36,274 nucleotides of DNA from an uncultured Prevotellaceae bacterium (GCA_902788605.1 CADAKX010000034.1:1-36274), one strand, 5' to 3'. Positions 1-7,419 are shown, counted from the stretch's first letter. The notes: generated by a model from the sequence alone, not told the origin. Numbers and translations are program-made.

Positions 1-878
1 CAGAGCACCATACCACGCTTGATCTCGTTCTTGTCGATACCACGGAGCAGCAGACCTACGTTATCACCAGCCTGACCCTCATCCAGGATCTTACGGAACA
101 TCTCGACACCAGTTACAACTGAGTTCTTGTCCTCACCAAGACCGAGCAGTTCAACAGCATCACCAACGTGGATAACACCAGTCTCGATACGACCAGTAGC
201 TACAGTACCACGACCTGTGATTGAGAATACGTCCTCAACAGGCATCAGGAAGGGCTTGTCGGTAGCACGAGGAGGCTCCTGAATCCAAGTGTCGCAAGTA
301 TCCATAAGCTCCATCACCTTCTGCTCCCACTTCTCAACGCCGTTCAGAGCACCGAGGGCAGAGCCACGAATGATAGGAGTTTCATCCTCGAACTCATACT
401 GTTCCAGAATCTCGCGGACCTCCATCTCAACGAGCTCCAGCATCTCCTCATCCTCAACCATATCGCACTTGTTCAGGAACACCACCAGACGGGGAACGTT
501 TACCTGACGAGCGAGCAGAACGTGCTCACGAGTCTGAGGCATAGGACCGTCAGTAGCAGCAACAACCAGAATAGCACCGTCCATCTGAGCAGCACCAGTT
601 ACCATGTTCTTCACATAGTCGGCGTGTCCCGGGCAGTCAACGTGAGCGTAGTGACGCAGCTTGGTCTCGTACTCAACGTGAGCAGTGTTAATAGTGATAC
701 CACGCTCCTTCTCCTCGGGAGCATTGTCAATCTGGTCGAAAGACTTAACCTCAGAAAGACCAGCCTTAGCAAGCACAGTTGTGATAGCAGCGGTCAGAGT
801 TGTCTTACCATGGTCAACGTGACCAATCGTACCAATGTTTACGTGCGGTTTGGTGCGCACAAATGTCTCTTTTGCCAT
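1..878 (-). CDS. tuf: Elongation factor Tu, 5' part (3' end outside window)
   Basis: EF-Tu is the GTPase that brings aminoacyl-tRNA to the ribosomal A site. The reverse strand from the ATG at 878 reads [16 protein letters not shown] and stays open to the window edge, about 292 of roughly 395 residues. The G domain is complete: P-loop GHVDHGKT at residues 19-26, then DCPGHADY and NKCDMV. Domain 2 follows, and most of domain 3 is cut off by the window edge. Four tRNA genes lie just upstream on the same strand, an order also found at E. coli tufB (thrU-tyrU-glyT-thrT-tufB). No separate promoter core is visible between the last tRNA and the ATG, so tuf is probably co-transcribed with the tRNAs. 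Identification is secure. Confidence 0.98.
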   Translation of the reverse strand, partial: MAKETFVRTKPHVNIGTIGHVDHGKTTLTAAITTVLAKAGLSEVKSFDQIDNAPEEKERGITINTAHVEYETKLRHYAHVDCPGHADYVKNMVTGAAQMDGAILVVAATDGPMPQTREHVLLARQVNVPRLVVFLNKCDMVEDEEMLELVEMEVREILEQYEFEDETPIIRGSALGALNGVEKWEQKVMELMDTCDTWIQEPPRATDKPFLMPVEDVFSITGRGTVATGRIETGVIHVGDAVELLGLGEDKNSVVTGVEMFRKILDEGQAGDNVGLLLRGIDKNEIKRGMVL

Positions 879-946
879 TGTTTTGTTGTTTTATTAATTT
901 TGTGAATATACTTATGTTTTTGCTCCTCCAATCGGTCCTCAGAGAG

Positions 947-1018
<72 letters not shown>

Positions 1019-1031
1019 ATATTGTTTATAG

Positions 1032-1104
1032 AGCGGAAAACGGGGCTCAAACCCGCGACCCCCAGCTTGGAAGGCTAGTGCTCTATCAACTGAGCTATTT
1101 CCGC
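1032..1104 (-). tRNA. tRNA-Gly (anticodon UCC)
   Basis: The reverse strand begins GCGGAAATAGCTCAG at 1104 and closes with TTTTCCGC. The anticodon loop reads CTTCCAA, giving anticodon TCC, and the T-loop is GGTTTGAGCCC. CCA is not encoded. It is the third gene of the four-tRNA cluster in transcription order. Confidence 0.95.
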
Positions 1105-1123
1105 AAAAACCACCTCGTGAGAG

Positions 1124-1206
1124 TGGGTGCTGATGGATTCGAACCACCGAAGTCGAAAGACAGCAGATTTACAGTCTGCCCCATTTGGCCACTCTGGAAA
1201 ACACCC
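1124..1206 (-). tRNA. tRNA-Tyr (anticodon GUA)
   Basis: This is a class II tRNA of 83 nt on the reverse strand. The acceptor stem GGGTGTT (from 1206) pairs with AGCACCC, and the discriminator is A. The anticodon loop is CTGTAAA (anticodon GTA), followed by the long variable arm expected for bacterial tRNA-Tyr. The T-loop is GGTTCGAATCC. Confidence 0.95.
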
Positions 1207-1256
1207 AAAAGTCTTGCGTCCCAACCTGTCAAGCAACTTGCTTTTCGTCTATCTTG

Positions 1257-1330
1257 AGCCTCTTGTCGGATTCGAACCAACGACCCCGAGATTACAAATC
1301 ACGTGCTCTGGCCAACTGAGCTAAAGAGGC
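1257..1330 (-). tRNA. tRNA-Thr (anticodon UGU)
   Basis: The reverse strand begins GCCTCTTTAGCTCAGTTGG at 1330. Its acceptor partner AAGAGGC ends at 1258, with discriminator T at 1257. The anticodon loop TTTGTAA gives anticodon TGT, and the T-loop is GGTTCGAATCC. It is the first gene of the tRNA-tuf transcript. Confidence 0.95.
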
Positions 1331-1383
1331 TTTTCTAAGCAGCCGCTCTCTCTTCAGATTTACGACCTGTTGGAAAACGGCTG

Positions 1384-1391
1384 CAAAGTTA
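1384..1391 (-). promoter_or_regulatory. Promoter -7 element for the tRNA-tuf unit
   Basis: The reverse strand reads TAACTTTG, an exact match to the Bacteroidota -7 consensus TAnnTTTG, 53 bases upstream of the first tRNA. The nearest TTTG (1417-1420) sits 25 bases further upstream, longer than the usual 19-21, so the -33 element is uncertain. Confidence 0.6.
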
Positions 1392-1437
1392 CAGTTACTA
1401 CTTATTTTTGAATTACCAAAACTTTTTCGTAGTTTTT

Positions 1438-1737
1438 TTAGTAATTTCTCAATTTTTCCTTGAATTTCTGCAGTTGAGCCCTCATTGAGTCAACACAGAG
1501 ATCTATACTCTCTTCAAATGTGTCGCTTACCTTCTCTACTCTCAGCGTATTTCCTGGGACTGCCACTTGCAGGCTAGCCTCCTTATTTTGTGCGGTAGCA
1601 GGCTTTACGACTTTTAATTGCACCTCTACTTTCTGAATATCTTCGTACGACTTTTCTAACTTGGCGACTTTCTTTTCGATAAACGCCTCTAACTTCTCGG
1701 TAGCGTCGAAATGTATCGACTGAATCTTAATTTCCAT
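1438..1737 (-). CDS. hpf: Ribosome hibernation-promoting factor, short form
   Basis: A 99-residue HPF/YfiA (RaiA) family protein. Family members bind the 30S decoding region in slow growth and silence ribosomes. The sequence opens MEIKIQSIHFDATEKLEAFI and follows the family's beta-alpha-beta-beta-beta-alpha order, with the basic-acidic segment KKVAKLEKSYEDIQKVEV in the first helix. It has no C-terminal dimerisation domain, so it is a short form. It lies 39 bases downstream of the Xer recombinase gene and upstream of the tRNA-tuf unit. Unusually for this phylum, the ATG has a strong Shine-Dalgarno site. Confidence 0.93.
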   Translation of the reverse strand: MEIKIQSIHFDATEKLEAFIEKKVAKLEKSYEDIQKVEVQLKVVKPATAQNKEASLQVAVPGNTLRVEKVSDTFEESIDLCVDSMRAQLQKFKEKLRNY

Positions 1738-1740
1738 AGT

Positions 1741-1750
1741 TACCTCCTAT
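1741..1750 (-). promoter_or_regulatory. Strong ribosome binding site of hpf
   Basis: The reverse strand reads ATAGGAGGTA, ending three bases before the hpf ATG at 1737. It is a near-perfect anti-16S complement, in contrast with most genes in this window, which show no Shine-Dalgarno. The spacing to the ATG is slightly short if AGGAGG is the paired core (about 5-6 bases). Confidence 0.75.
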
Positions 1751-1776
1751 TTTATTAAGTTAAACTATTAAAGGAT

Positions 1777-2655
1777 CTAGTCCCTGGGATGGGACTCATT
1801 ATAAATTCGTTTTAACTGCTCGAATGTCGTGTGAGTGTAGATCTCCGTAGTCTCAAGACTCTCATGACCTAACAACAGTCTCACACTTTCCAGTCCGGCA
1901 TCATGGTTAAGCAGCGCTGTTGCAAAACTATGCCTGAGCACATGTGGCGATTTCTTTTTCAGCGTGGTCACCTTAGACAGGCAACCTCTCACGGTATTAT
2001 ATACCTCGCTCACAGAAATCCGATTTCCTCGCACTCCCACAAAGAATGCATCAGAATCTCTTTGAACCTGTGCGTCGCGACAAGCCTTATACAAGCTTAT
2101 TTGCTCTGCCAACTCTTTACCAAAGGGGACGATGCGATGTTTATTGCGTTTTCCCAACACCCTCAGCTGCATTGCAGCCAAGTCAACATCCTTATCATCG
2201 AGCCCCACCAGTTCACTTCGACGCAACCCTGCCTCATAGACCATTAATATAATTGTACGCGCACGTACATCTTTATATGTGTCACTCCATTCCGTCTGAT
2301 CCAGGAGCTCATTTAGTTCCGACTCCTTCACAAACTGCGGCAGCGGTTTCCGCTTTTTCAGTCCCTCCACCATATGTGCGGGATCCGATTTCACCAACCC
2401 TCTCGCAAGAGCGAAGCGAAAGAAAGACTTTAAAGCCGAAAGGTCTGTATTTGCCGTTGAAGCCACATGACCACTTTTTACTCGGCTTTCTATCCACATC
2501 CGGATAACATCGGCATCTACAGATGCCCACGTAAGTCCATCCTCGAGTTTCTCAAAGTACTTCTGGAAGTCCGTCAGACTTTCCCCGTACCTCTTTACCG
2601 TTAATTCACTGCGATTTCTCTCGTAGCGAAGATAGTCGAGAAACTGTTCAATCAT
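1777..2655 (-). CDS. xerC: Tyrosine recombinase XerC/XerD type
   Basis: A site-specific tyrosine recombinase of 292 residues, the usual length of XerC/XerD, which resolve chromosome dimers at dif. The N-terminal SAM-like core-binding domain (about residues 1-95, starting MIEQFLDYLRYERNRS) precedes the catalytic domain. Counted from the ATG at 2655, the active-site set is complete: Arg145 in GLRRSEL, Lys169 in GKRNKHR, His238 and Arg241 in HVLRHSFA, His264 in LLGHESL and nucleophile Tyr273 in IYTHTT. A TTG four codons upstream (2667) is possible but ATG matches relatives better. Its location between rpsU and hpf-tuf in ordinary core sequence argues for a housekeeping Xer and not a phage or integron integrase. 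Whether it is the C or D partner cannot be decided from sequence alone. Confidence 0.9.
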   Translation of the reverse strand: MIEQFLDYLRYERNRSELTVKRYGESLTDFQKYFEKLEDGLTWASVDADVIRMWIESRVKSGHVASTANTDLSALKSFFRFALARGLVKSDPAHMVEGLKKRKPLPQFVKESELNELLDQTEWSDTYKDVRARTIILMVYEAGLRRSELVGLDDKDVDLAAMQLRVLGKRNKHRIVPFGKELAEQISLYKACRDAQVQRDSDAFFVGVRGNRISVSEVYNTVRGCLSKVTTLKKKSPHVLRHSFATALLNHDAGLESVRLLLGHESLETTEIYTHTTFEQLKRIYNESHPRD

Positions 2656-2688
2656 AAAGCGTTGCAATCAAATAACTGATTTCGGCAA

Positions 2689-2720
2689 CGAATTTACGGA
2701 AATTTTATGAAACTACCAAA
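2689..2720 (-). promoter_or_regulatory. Promoter of xer-hpf
   Basis: On the reverse strand a TTTG (2717-2720) is followed after exactly 20 bases by TAAATTCG (2689-2696), one mismatch from TAnnTTTG. It lies 34 bases upstream of the ATG at 2655. Confidence 0.5.
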
Positions 2721-2741
2721 TTTTTTGAGGAAAAACTTAGA

Positions 2742-2933
2742 TTATTCCTCGGTTGCGCGGAGCTTCTGTACGTAAACGGCATGCTCCATCTTCAGGCGCT
2801 TCAGCACAGAGGGCTTATCAAACTGCTGACGACGACGCAGCTCTTTAACAACACCCGTCTTCTCAAACTTTCTCTTAAACTTCTTGAGGGCCTTCTCGAT
2901 GTTCTCGCCTTCTTTTACTGGTACAATAATCAT
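2742..2933 (-). CDS. rpsU: 30S ribosomal protein S21
   Basis: A 63-residue protein starting MIIVPVKEGENIEKALKKFK, with the basic run FKRKFEKTGVVKELRRRQQF typical of bS21 and the usual family length. bS21 binds near the anti-Shine-Dalgarno end of 16S rRNA; in Bacteroidetes it takes part in hiding that sequence, which fits the general lack of SD sites here. The reading frame is open for 18 further codons upstream, but those residues are not family sequence, so the ATG at 2933 is chosen. No Shine-Dalgarno is visible. The promoter lies about 80 bases upstream and is back to back with that of argR. Confidence 0.97.
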   Translation of the reverse strand: MIIVPVKEGENIEKALKKFKRKFEKTGVVKELRRRQQFDKPSVLKRLKMEHAVYVQKLRATEE

Positions 2934-3011
2934 ACTGTTTTTTGACTTTAAATTTAAATTGTTATACATTAGTGCCCGCGTGCGCACACAGCGCGCACGA
3001 AAAGCGGCTGC

Positions 3012-3042
3012 AAAGGTACGAATAATTTATGAGACAGCCAAG
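3012..3042 (-). promoter_or_regulatory. Promoter of rpsU
   Basis: On the reverse strand a TTGG (3039-3042) is followed after 19 bases by TACCTTTG (3012-3019), an exact TAnnTTTG match. The predicted transcript has a leader of about 70 nt. Confidence 0.65.
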
Positions 3043-3088
3043 TTTTTTGCACAAATTTTTCAGTCGCATGAAAAAATATGCATAATTA

Positions 3089-3120
3089 TTTGGCTATATG
3101 CAAAAATATTTGTAATTTTG
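3089..3120 (+). promoter_or_regulatory. Promoter of the argR operon
   Basis: TTTG at 3089-3092, a 20-base spacer and TAATTTTG at 3113-3120 match the Bacteroidota consensus exactly. Transcription should begin near 3127, which rules out the TTG at 3131 as the argR start. The AT-rich stretch over and upstream of the -33 (about 3066-3102) repeats the word TATGCA (3078 and 3097). This is a candidate site for ArgR autoregulation, but I cannot match it to a proven ARG box of this phylum. Confidence 0.75.
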
Positions 3121-3148
3121 CGGCGCAAATTTGAATAAATATACTAAC

Positions 3149-3625
3149 ATGAAGGAAAAGAACAATAGACTAGAGGCCCTTCGGCTCATTATTTCAAGCC
3201 AGCAGATGGGCAGTCAAGAGGAGTTACTAAACGCCCTACAAAAGGAAGGATTCCAACTGACACAGGCAACCTTAAGCCGCGATCTTAAGCAGTTGAAGGT
3301 GGCCAAGGCAGCCACAATGAGTGGAAACTACGTCTATGTACTCCCCAACGAATCGATGTACAAGCGCGTAAGCACGCCATCATCCGCACGCGAGATGATG
3401 CAGATACCTGGATTCATCAGTATCAGCTATTCGGGCAACATGGGCGTCATCAAGACGCGTCCTGGTTATGCCAGCGCCATTGCCTGGAACATTGACCGAG
3501 GTGACCTTCCTCAAATACTAGGGACCATCGCAGGCGATGACAACATCTTTGTAGTCATCAAAGAAGGCGTCAGCCACAGAGAGGTGACAGAAGCCCTCAG
3601 CAAGGTTGTCCCCAATATGAAATAA
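3149..3625 (+). CDS. argR: Arginine repressor ArgR
   Basis: A 158-residue ArgR/AhrC family regulator, which senses arginine as a hexamer and represses biosynthesis genes. Residues 1-70 form the winged helix (MGSQEELLNALQKEGF and the recognition helix TQATLSRDLKQLKVAK). The C-terminal domain, about residues 85-158, is the arginine-binding oligomerisation domain, with the family signature GTIAGDDNIFVVIKE. The ATG at 3149 is chosen because the transcription start predicted from the promoter lies only about 20 bases upstream. It is the first gene of argR-GNAT-argG-argC, so it is probably autoregulated and controls these and other arg genes in the window. Confidence 0.97.
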   Translation: MKEKNNRLEALRLIISSQQMGSQEELLNALQKEGFQLTQATLSRDLKQLKVAKAATMSGNYVYVLPNESMYKRVSTPSSAREMMQIPGFISISYSGNMGVIKTRPGYASAIAWNIDRGDLPQILGTIAGDDNIFVVIKEGVSHREVTEALSKVVPNMK

Positions 3626-3646
3626 GCACAATTACTATATAAATTA

Positions 3647-4261
3647 ATGGAAAAAGAAGAAATAGAAGTCCTTGTTGCCAATGTAGAGCACGAGGTCTAT
3701 GTAGACACCATACTCGACACCATTGCCGAAGCAGCCAAAGTACGAGGCACAGGCATTGCCAAGCGAACGCACGAGTATCTGGCCAAGAAGATGGCAGAAG
3801 CCAAGGCTGTGATTGCCCTGCGCAAGAGTGACGGACGCTTTGCTGGTTTCAGCTATATCGAGACATGGGAGAATCAGCAATACGTCACCACTTCAGGTCT
3901 GATTGTCCACCCCGACTTTCGCGGTTTAGGCCTGGCGAAGCGGATTAAAGACATGACCTTCACCTTAGCCCGTACCCGTTGGCCCCACGCCAAGATTTTC
4001 TCGCTGACCAGTGGTGCTGCCGTGATGACAATGAACACCCAGCTGGGCTATCAGCCAGTAACCTTTGCCGACCTGACAGACGACGAGGCCTTTTGGAAGG
4101 GCTGCGAGGGCTGTGTCAATGTTGACGTTTTACATCGCACAGGCCGTAAATACTGCATCTGCACAGCAATGCTTTACGACCCCACGGAGCACCTGCCTGC
4201 CAAGATTACCGATGAAGTAATGGCTCGCATCCGCCATCTGGAAGAACTAGAAGAAAAATAA
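3647..4261 (+). CDS. GNAT acyltransferase, probable N-acylglutamate synthase (first arginine step)
   Basis: A 204-residue GNAT-fold protein, 21 bases after argR and 14 before argG. The acyl-CoA pyrophosphate loop is DFRGLGLAKRI at residues 90-100 after the strand GLIVHP. There is no amino-acid-kinase domain, so it is not a classical two-domain ArgA. From memory, genetics in Bacteroides thetaiotaomicron assigned the GNAT beside argG as the missing N-acylglutamate (probably N-succinylglutamate) synthase. The operon position here supports the same role, which makes Glu and succinyl- or acetyl-CoA the likely substrates. Unusual for a GNAT is a cysteine set CEGC (153 and 156) and CIC (170 and 172) that could bind a metal. 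The GNAT fold is certain; the substrate is inferred. Confidence 0.8.
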   Translation: MEKEEIEVLVANVEHEVYVDTILDTIAEAAKVRGTGIAKRTHEYLAKKMAEAKAVIALRKSDGRFAGFSYIETWENQQYVTTSGLIVHPDFRGLGLAKRIKDMTFTLARTRWPHAKIFSLTSGAAVMTMNTQLGYQPVTFADLTDDEAFWKGCEGCVNVDVLHRTGRKYCICTAMLYDPTEHLPAKITDEVMARIRHLEELEEK

Positions 4262-4275
4262 AAAAAACACATATC

Positions 4276-5481
4276 ATGAGCAAGAAGAAAGTAGTAGTAG
4301 CATTCAGTGGTGGATTGGACACCAGCTACAATGTGATGTATTTGACCAAGGAATTAGGTTACGAAGTATATGCCGCCTGTGCCAATACAGGTGGATTCTC
4401 AGCAGAGCAACTGAAGAAGAACGAAGAAAACGCCTATAAGTTGGGCGCCGTAAAATACGTTACCCTCGATGTGACTCAGGAATACTATGCTAAGTCACTG
4501 AAATACATGATTTTCGGCAACGTGCTGCGCAACAACTGCTATCCCATTTCTGTATCATCAGAGCGCATCTTCCAAGCCATTGCCATTGCCCGTTATGCCA
4601 AAGAGATTGGTGCCGACGCCATCGCACATGGCTCAACAGGTGCTGGCAACGACCAGATTCGTTTCGACATGACCTTCCTGGTGATGGCTCCTGGCGTAGA
4701 GATTATCACCCTGACACGCGATCGCAATCTGACTCGCAAGGAGGAAGTTGACTATCTGAATGCCAATGGCTATTTTGCCGACTTCACCAAGTTAAAGTAC
4801 TCTTACAACGTAGGTATCTGGGGGACCTCTATCTGTGGCGGCGAGCTTCTCGACCCCACACAGGGACTGCCTGAGGACGCTTACCTGAAGCACGTGACTG
4901 CCAAGGAGAACGAGGCCCTGCTGAAGATTACCTTCGACAAGGGCGAGATTGTGGCAGTCAACGGCGAGCAGTTTGACGACAAGGTGAAGGCCATCCAGAA
5001 GATTGAGGAGATTGGCGCCAGCTACGCCATTGGTCGCGATGCCAACGTGGGCGACACCATCATTGGCATCAAGGGCCGTGTAGGTTTCGAGGCAGCTGCT
5101 CCCAAACTGATTATCGAGGCACACCGCCTGCTGGAGAAGTCAACGCTCTCTAAGTGGCAGCAGTACTGGAAGGACCAGGTGGCCAACTGGTATGGCATGT
5201 TCCTCCACGAAAGTCAGTACCTGGAGCCTGTGATGCCCGATATCGAGGCTATGCTGACCTCAAGCCAGCGCAACGTGACTGGTACTGCCATCCTGAAACT
5301 CCGCCCCTATGGATTCGAGACTGTAGGCATTGACTCTGCCAACGACCTCACCAAGAGCAAGTTGGGCGAGTATGGCGAGACCCAGACAGGCTGGACTGCC
5401 GACGAGGCCAAGGGCTTCATCAAGGTCAGCTCTACCCCACTCCGCGTTTATTACGGCATCCACAAAGACGAGAAGAGATAA
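4276..5481 (+). CDS. argG: Argininosuccinate synthase
   Basis: Joins citrulline and aspartate with ATP to argininosuccinate, the penultimate arginine step. The 401-residue length is normal. It starts MSKKKVVVAFSGGLDTS with the PP-loop SGGLDTS at residues 11-17, and the second nucleotide and citrulline motif GSTGAGNDQIRFD lies near residue 120. It is the third gene of the argR operon. The stop codon is followed within one base by the left arm of a REP-like inverted repeat, which separates it from argC by 61 bases. Confidence 0.96.
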   Translation: MSKKKVVVAFSGGLDTSYNVMYLTKELGYEVYAACANTGGFSAEQLKKNEENAYKLGAVKYVTLDVTQEYYAKSLKYMIFGNVLRNNCYPISVSSERIFQAIAIARYAKEIGADAIAHGSTGAGNDQIRFDMTFLVMAPGVEIITLTRDRNLTRKEEVDYLNANGYFADFTKLKYSYNVGIWGTSICGGELLDPTQGLPEDAYLKHVTAKENEALLKITFDKGEIVAVNGEQFDDKVKAIQKIEEIGASYAIGRDANVGDTIIGIKGRVGFEAAAPKLIIEAHRLLEKSTLSKWQQYWKDQVANWYGMFLHESQYLEPVMPDIEAMLTSSQRNVTGTAILKLRPYGFETVGIDSANDLTKSKLGEYGETQTGWTADEAKGFIKVSSTPLRVYYGIHKDEKR

Positions 5482-5613
5482 GACCCACCCCCAACCCCTC
5501 CCTGTATGGAGGGGAGTAATTACTTTAAGCAAAACATAAGACATGGAGAAAAACAACACAACGCAAGGTGTATCTACTCCCCTCCATTACAGGGAGGGGC
5601 AAGGGGGTAGGTC
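5482..5613. repeat. REP-like inverted pair enclosing the argC start
   Basis: Two about 43-base arms, 5482-5523 and 5570-5613, are near reverse complements of each other. Each also has its own internal hairpin: CCCCTCC and GGAGGGG at 5495-5501 and 5508-5514, and again at 5579-5585 and 5593-5599. This GC-rich block resembles the REP/BIME-type intergenic palindromes of many bacteria. The left arm begins directly after the argG stop. The right arm lies inside the argC reading frame, and the argC ATG (5543) sits in the loop between the arms. Confidence 0.85.
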
Positions 5614-6580
5614 CGCTGTTAAGATAGGTATCTTAGGTGCTGCAGGCTATACAGGCGGAGAGTTGATCCGCGTGCTGCTCAACCACCCTGAGGCAGAGAT
5701 TGTCTTTGCCAACTCAGAGAGCAACGCAGGCAATCTGGTTTCTGACGTACACGAAGGCCTCATCGGCGAGACCGACCTGAAGTTTACTGACGAGATGCCT
5801 TTCGACAAGGTCGACGTCGTCTTCTTCTGCTTCGGACACGGCAAGAGCGAGGCGTTCCTCAAGGAACACACCATCCCTGCCGACGTGAAGATCATCGACC
5901 TGGCACAGGACTTCCGCATCAAGGGCACCCACGACTATGTCTACGGCCTGCCAGAAATCAACAAGGTCGACATCGCCAAGGCGCAACACCTGGCCAATCC
6001 AGGCTGCTTTGCCACAGCCATCCAGTTGGCCCTGCTCCCTGCTGCCAACCTCAATCTACTGAAAGAAGATGTCAGCGTCAACGCCATCACGGGTTCTACT
6101 GGTGCAGGTCAGAAGCCTGGCGCCACCACCCACTTCTCTTGGCGTGCCGACAACCTGAGTATCTATAAGCCTTTCCAGCATCAGCACATCGCAGAGATAC
6201 GTCAATCGCTGGCCCAGGTACAGGGTTATCTCGATGCCGACATCGACTTCATACCCTATCGCGGCAACTTCGCTCGCGGCATCTTCTGCACAGCTGTGGT
6301 CAAGACTGCCGTTCCTGCCGAGGACATCATCGAGGCCTATAAGGACTTCTATCGCGATGCCGCCTTTACCCACTATACAGACAAGGCGATAGACCTGAAG
6401 CAGGTGGTGAACACCAACAAGGCTTTGGTGCATTGCGAGAAGTTTGGCAACAAGCTGCTTATCACCTCTGCCATCGACAACCTGCTGAAAGGCGCCGTGG
6501 GTCAGGCCGTTCAAAATATGAACATCATGTTTGGCATTGACGAAAGCGCAGGACTAAAGCTAAAGGCCTCGGCCTTCTAA
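5543..6580 (+). CDS. argC: N-acyl-gamma-glutamyl-phosphate reductase
   Basis: NADPH-dependent reduction of N-acylglutamyl phosphate to the semialdehyde. The canonical protein begins at about residue 25 with VKIGILGAAGYTGGEL (Rossmann loop). The catalytic cysteine is Cys155 in ANPGCFATA, and GSTGAGQKPGATTHF follows. Residues 1-24 are extra, and residues 10-24 are encoded by the right arm of the REP-like repeat. There is no ATG, GTG or TTG between that arm and the conserved start, so the ATG at 5543 must be used and the repeat is translated. Total length is 345 residues against about 320 for close relatives. It is the last gene of the argR operon; no strong terminator follows. Confidence 0.95.
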   Translation: MEKNNTTQGVSTPLHYREGQGGRSAVKIGILGAAGYTGGELIRVLLNHPEAEIVFANSESNAGNLVSDVHEGLIGETDLKFTDEMPFDKVDVVFFCFGHGKSEAFLKEHTIPADVKIIDLAQDFRIKGTHDYVYGLPEINKVDIAKAQHLANPGCFATAIQLALLPAANLNLLKEDVSVNAITGSTGAGQKPGATTHFSWRADNLSIYKPFQHQHIAEIRQSLAQVQGYLDADIDFIPYRGNFARGIFCTAVVKTAVPAEDIIEAYKDFYRDAAFTHYTDKAIDLKQVVNTNKALVHCEKFGNKLLITSAIDNLLKGAVGQAVQNMNIMFGIDESAGLKLKASAF

Positions 6581-6630
6581 GCAGCTTAATCCTACTTAGA
6601 AAACATCTTTTTACCACGTTCTTATATTAA

Positions 6631-6714
6631 AATCACGTCGTGAAAATAAATAATCACGGCGTGATTTTGTTTTTTCTCGACGTGATTTTATATTTTCACG
6701 TCGTGATTTTTGGT
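6631..6714. repeat. Four 21-bp repeats, each with an 11-bp palindrome
   Basis: TCACGnCGTGA occurs at 6633-6643, 6654-6664 and 6696-6706, with a one-mismatch copy (TCTCGACGTGA) at 6675-6685. The start-to-start distance is exactly 21 bases each time, two turns of B-DNA, and the spacers are A/T only apart from single bases. The last copy ends two bases before the -33 element of the next gene. The array lies in the 205-base gap between argC and the HU-related gene. Confidence 0.9.
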
Positions 6715-6740
6715 TTTTTACGCCATATTGAGTACTTTTG
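6709..6740 (+). promoter_or_regulatory. Promoter of the HU-related gene
   Basis: TTTG at 6709-6712, 20 bases, then TACTTTTG at 6733-6740: an exact Bacteroidota promoter. It abuts the four-palindrome array and predicts a start near 6747, about 40 bases before the ATG at 6786. Confidence 0.8.
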
Positions 6741-6785
6741 CAGGGCGAATTAAACATATTTATATCCCTAACCAATTCTAACAAC

Positions 6786-7412
6786 ATGGCAAAGTATATC
6801 AAGAAAGAGATAGCCGATCTCAATGGAAAAGGCACAACACAGGCCTATTATCGCCTGAAAACCTGGCGCAAACTGGACTCTGAGGAGTTTGCAGAGCGTT
6901 GTCACTCCCTGCACCCTTCGTTCTCGAAGGGACTGATCTCTGGTGTTCTGGATGCTGTCGTCGACCAACTGGCCTACGAGATTTCCAATGGTTTTAGTGT
7001 GAAGATCGACGGACTGGGCACCTTCAGCGCCAAACTCGGCGTGCGCAAAGACAAGGAGATGGACAATTTCGAGAGTGGGTCGAAGAAGCTCAATGCAAAG
7101 AGTATTGAGGTGACAGGCGTCTCGTTGCGCGTCGACAAAAAGCTTATCAAGGAGATAGACCGCAACTGCGACCTGGAGCGAGGCGAGGAAGAACGCCTGC
7201 AGGCCTCCAGGTTCACACAGGAGGAGCGCATAGAGAAGGCCCGTCAGTATCTGAAGAAGAACGGATTCATGCGAGTGAACGACTACGCCATACTGACAGG
7301 CCTCTCCTATTCCACAGCCTCACGCGAGTTGCGCCGACTGGCTACTGACCCCACATCGGGCATCACCAGTCAGGGACACAGAAGCAGCAAACTCTACGTC
7401 CTGCAGGCCTAA
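6786..7412 (+). CDS. HU/IHF-related DNA-binding protein with C-terminal winged helix
   Basis: A 208-residue nucleoid-type protein of the HU-related family common in Bacteroidetes. Residues 1-120 follow the HU pattern, with the core stretch YEISNGFSVKIDGLGTFSAK in place of the usual HU strand region. Unlike standard HU (about 90 residues), residues 150-208 add a second domain, IEKARQYLKKNGFMRVNDYA and TGLSYSTASRELRRLA, that looks like a DeoR-type winged helix. The ATG at 6786 is chosen because the -7 element overlaps the upstream open frame. It is transcribed alone and converges on the M16 gene with a 7-base gap. A regulatory role is inferred; the target is unknown, though the palindrome array at its own promoter is an obvious candidate. 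Confidence 0.85.
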   Translation: MAKYIKKEIADLNGKGTTQAYYRLKTWRKLDSEEFAERCHSLHPSFSKGLISGVLDAVVDQLAYEISNGFSVKIDGLGTFSAKLGVRKDKEMDNFESGSKKLNAKSIEVTGVSLRVDKKLIKEIDRNCDLERGEEERLQASRFTQEERIEKARQYLKKNGFMRVNDYAILTGLSYSTASRELRRLATDPTSGITSQGHRSSKLYVLQA

Positions 7413-7419
7413 AGCCACA

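Noticed and set aside
1777-2655. Xer recombinase as part of an integrative element
   Set aside because: It is surrounded by housekeeping genes (rpsU, hpf, tRNA-tuf), and no att-like direct repeat or cargo was seen.
6631-6714. Possible CRISPR array
   Set aside because: Units are 21 bp with 10-base A/T spacers and there are no cas genes. The same reasoning excludes the 11-bp array at 36150.
6611-6835. Minus-strand 74-residue frame with a repeated SRRE/SRRD peptide
   Set aside because: The repeated peptide is only the 21-bp palindrome array read in frame. The frame covers the HU promoter and its first codons, and it has no promoter of its own.
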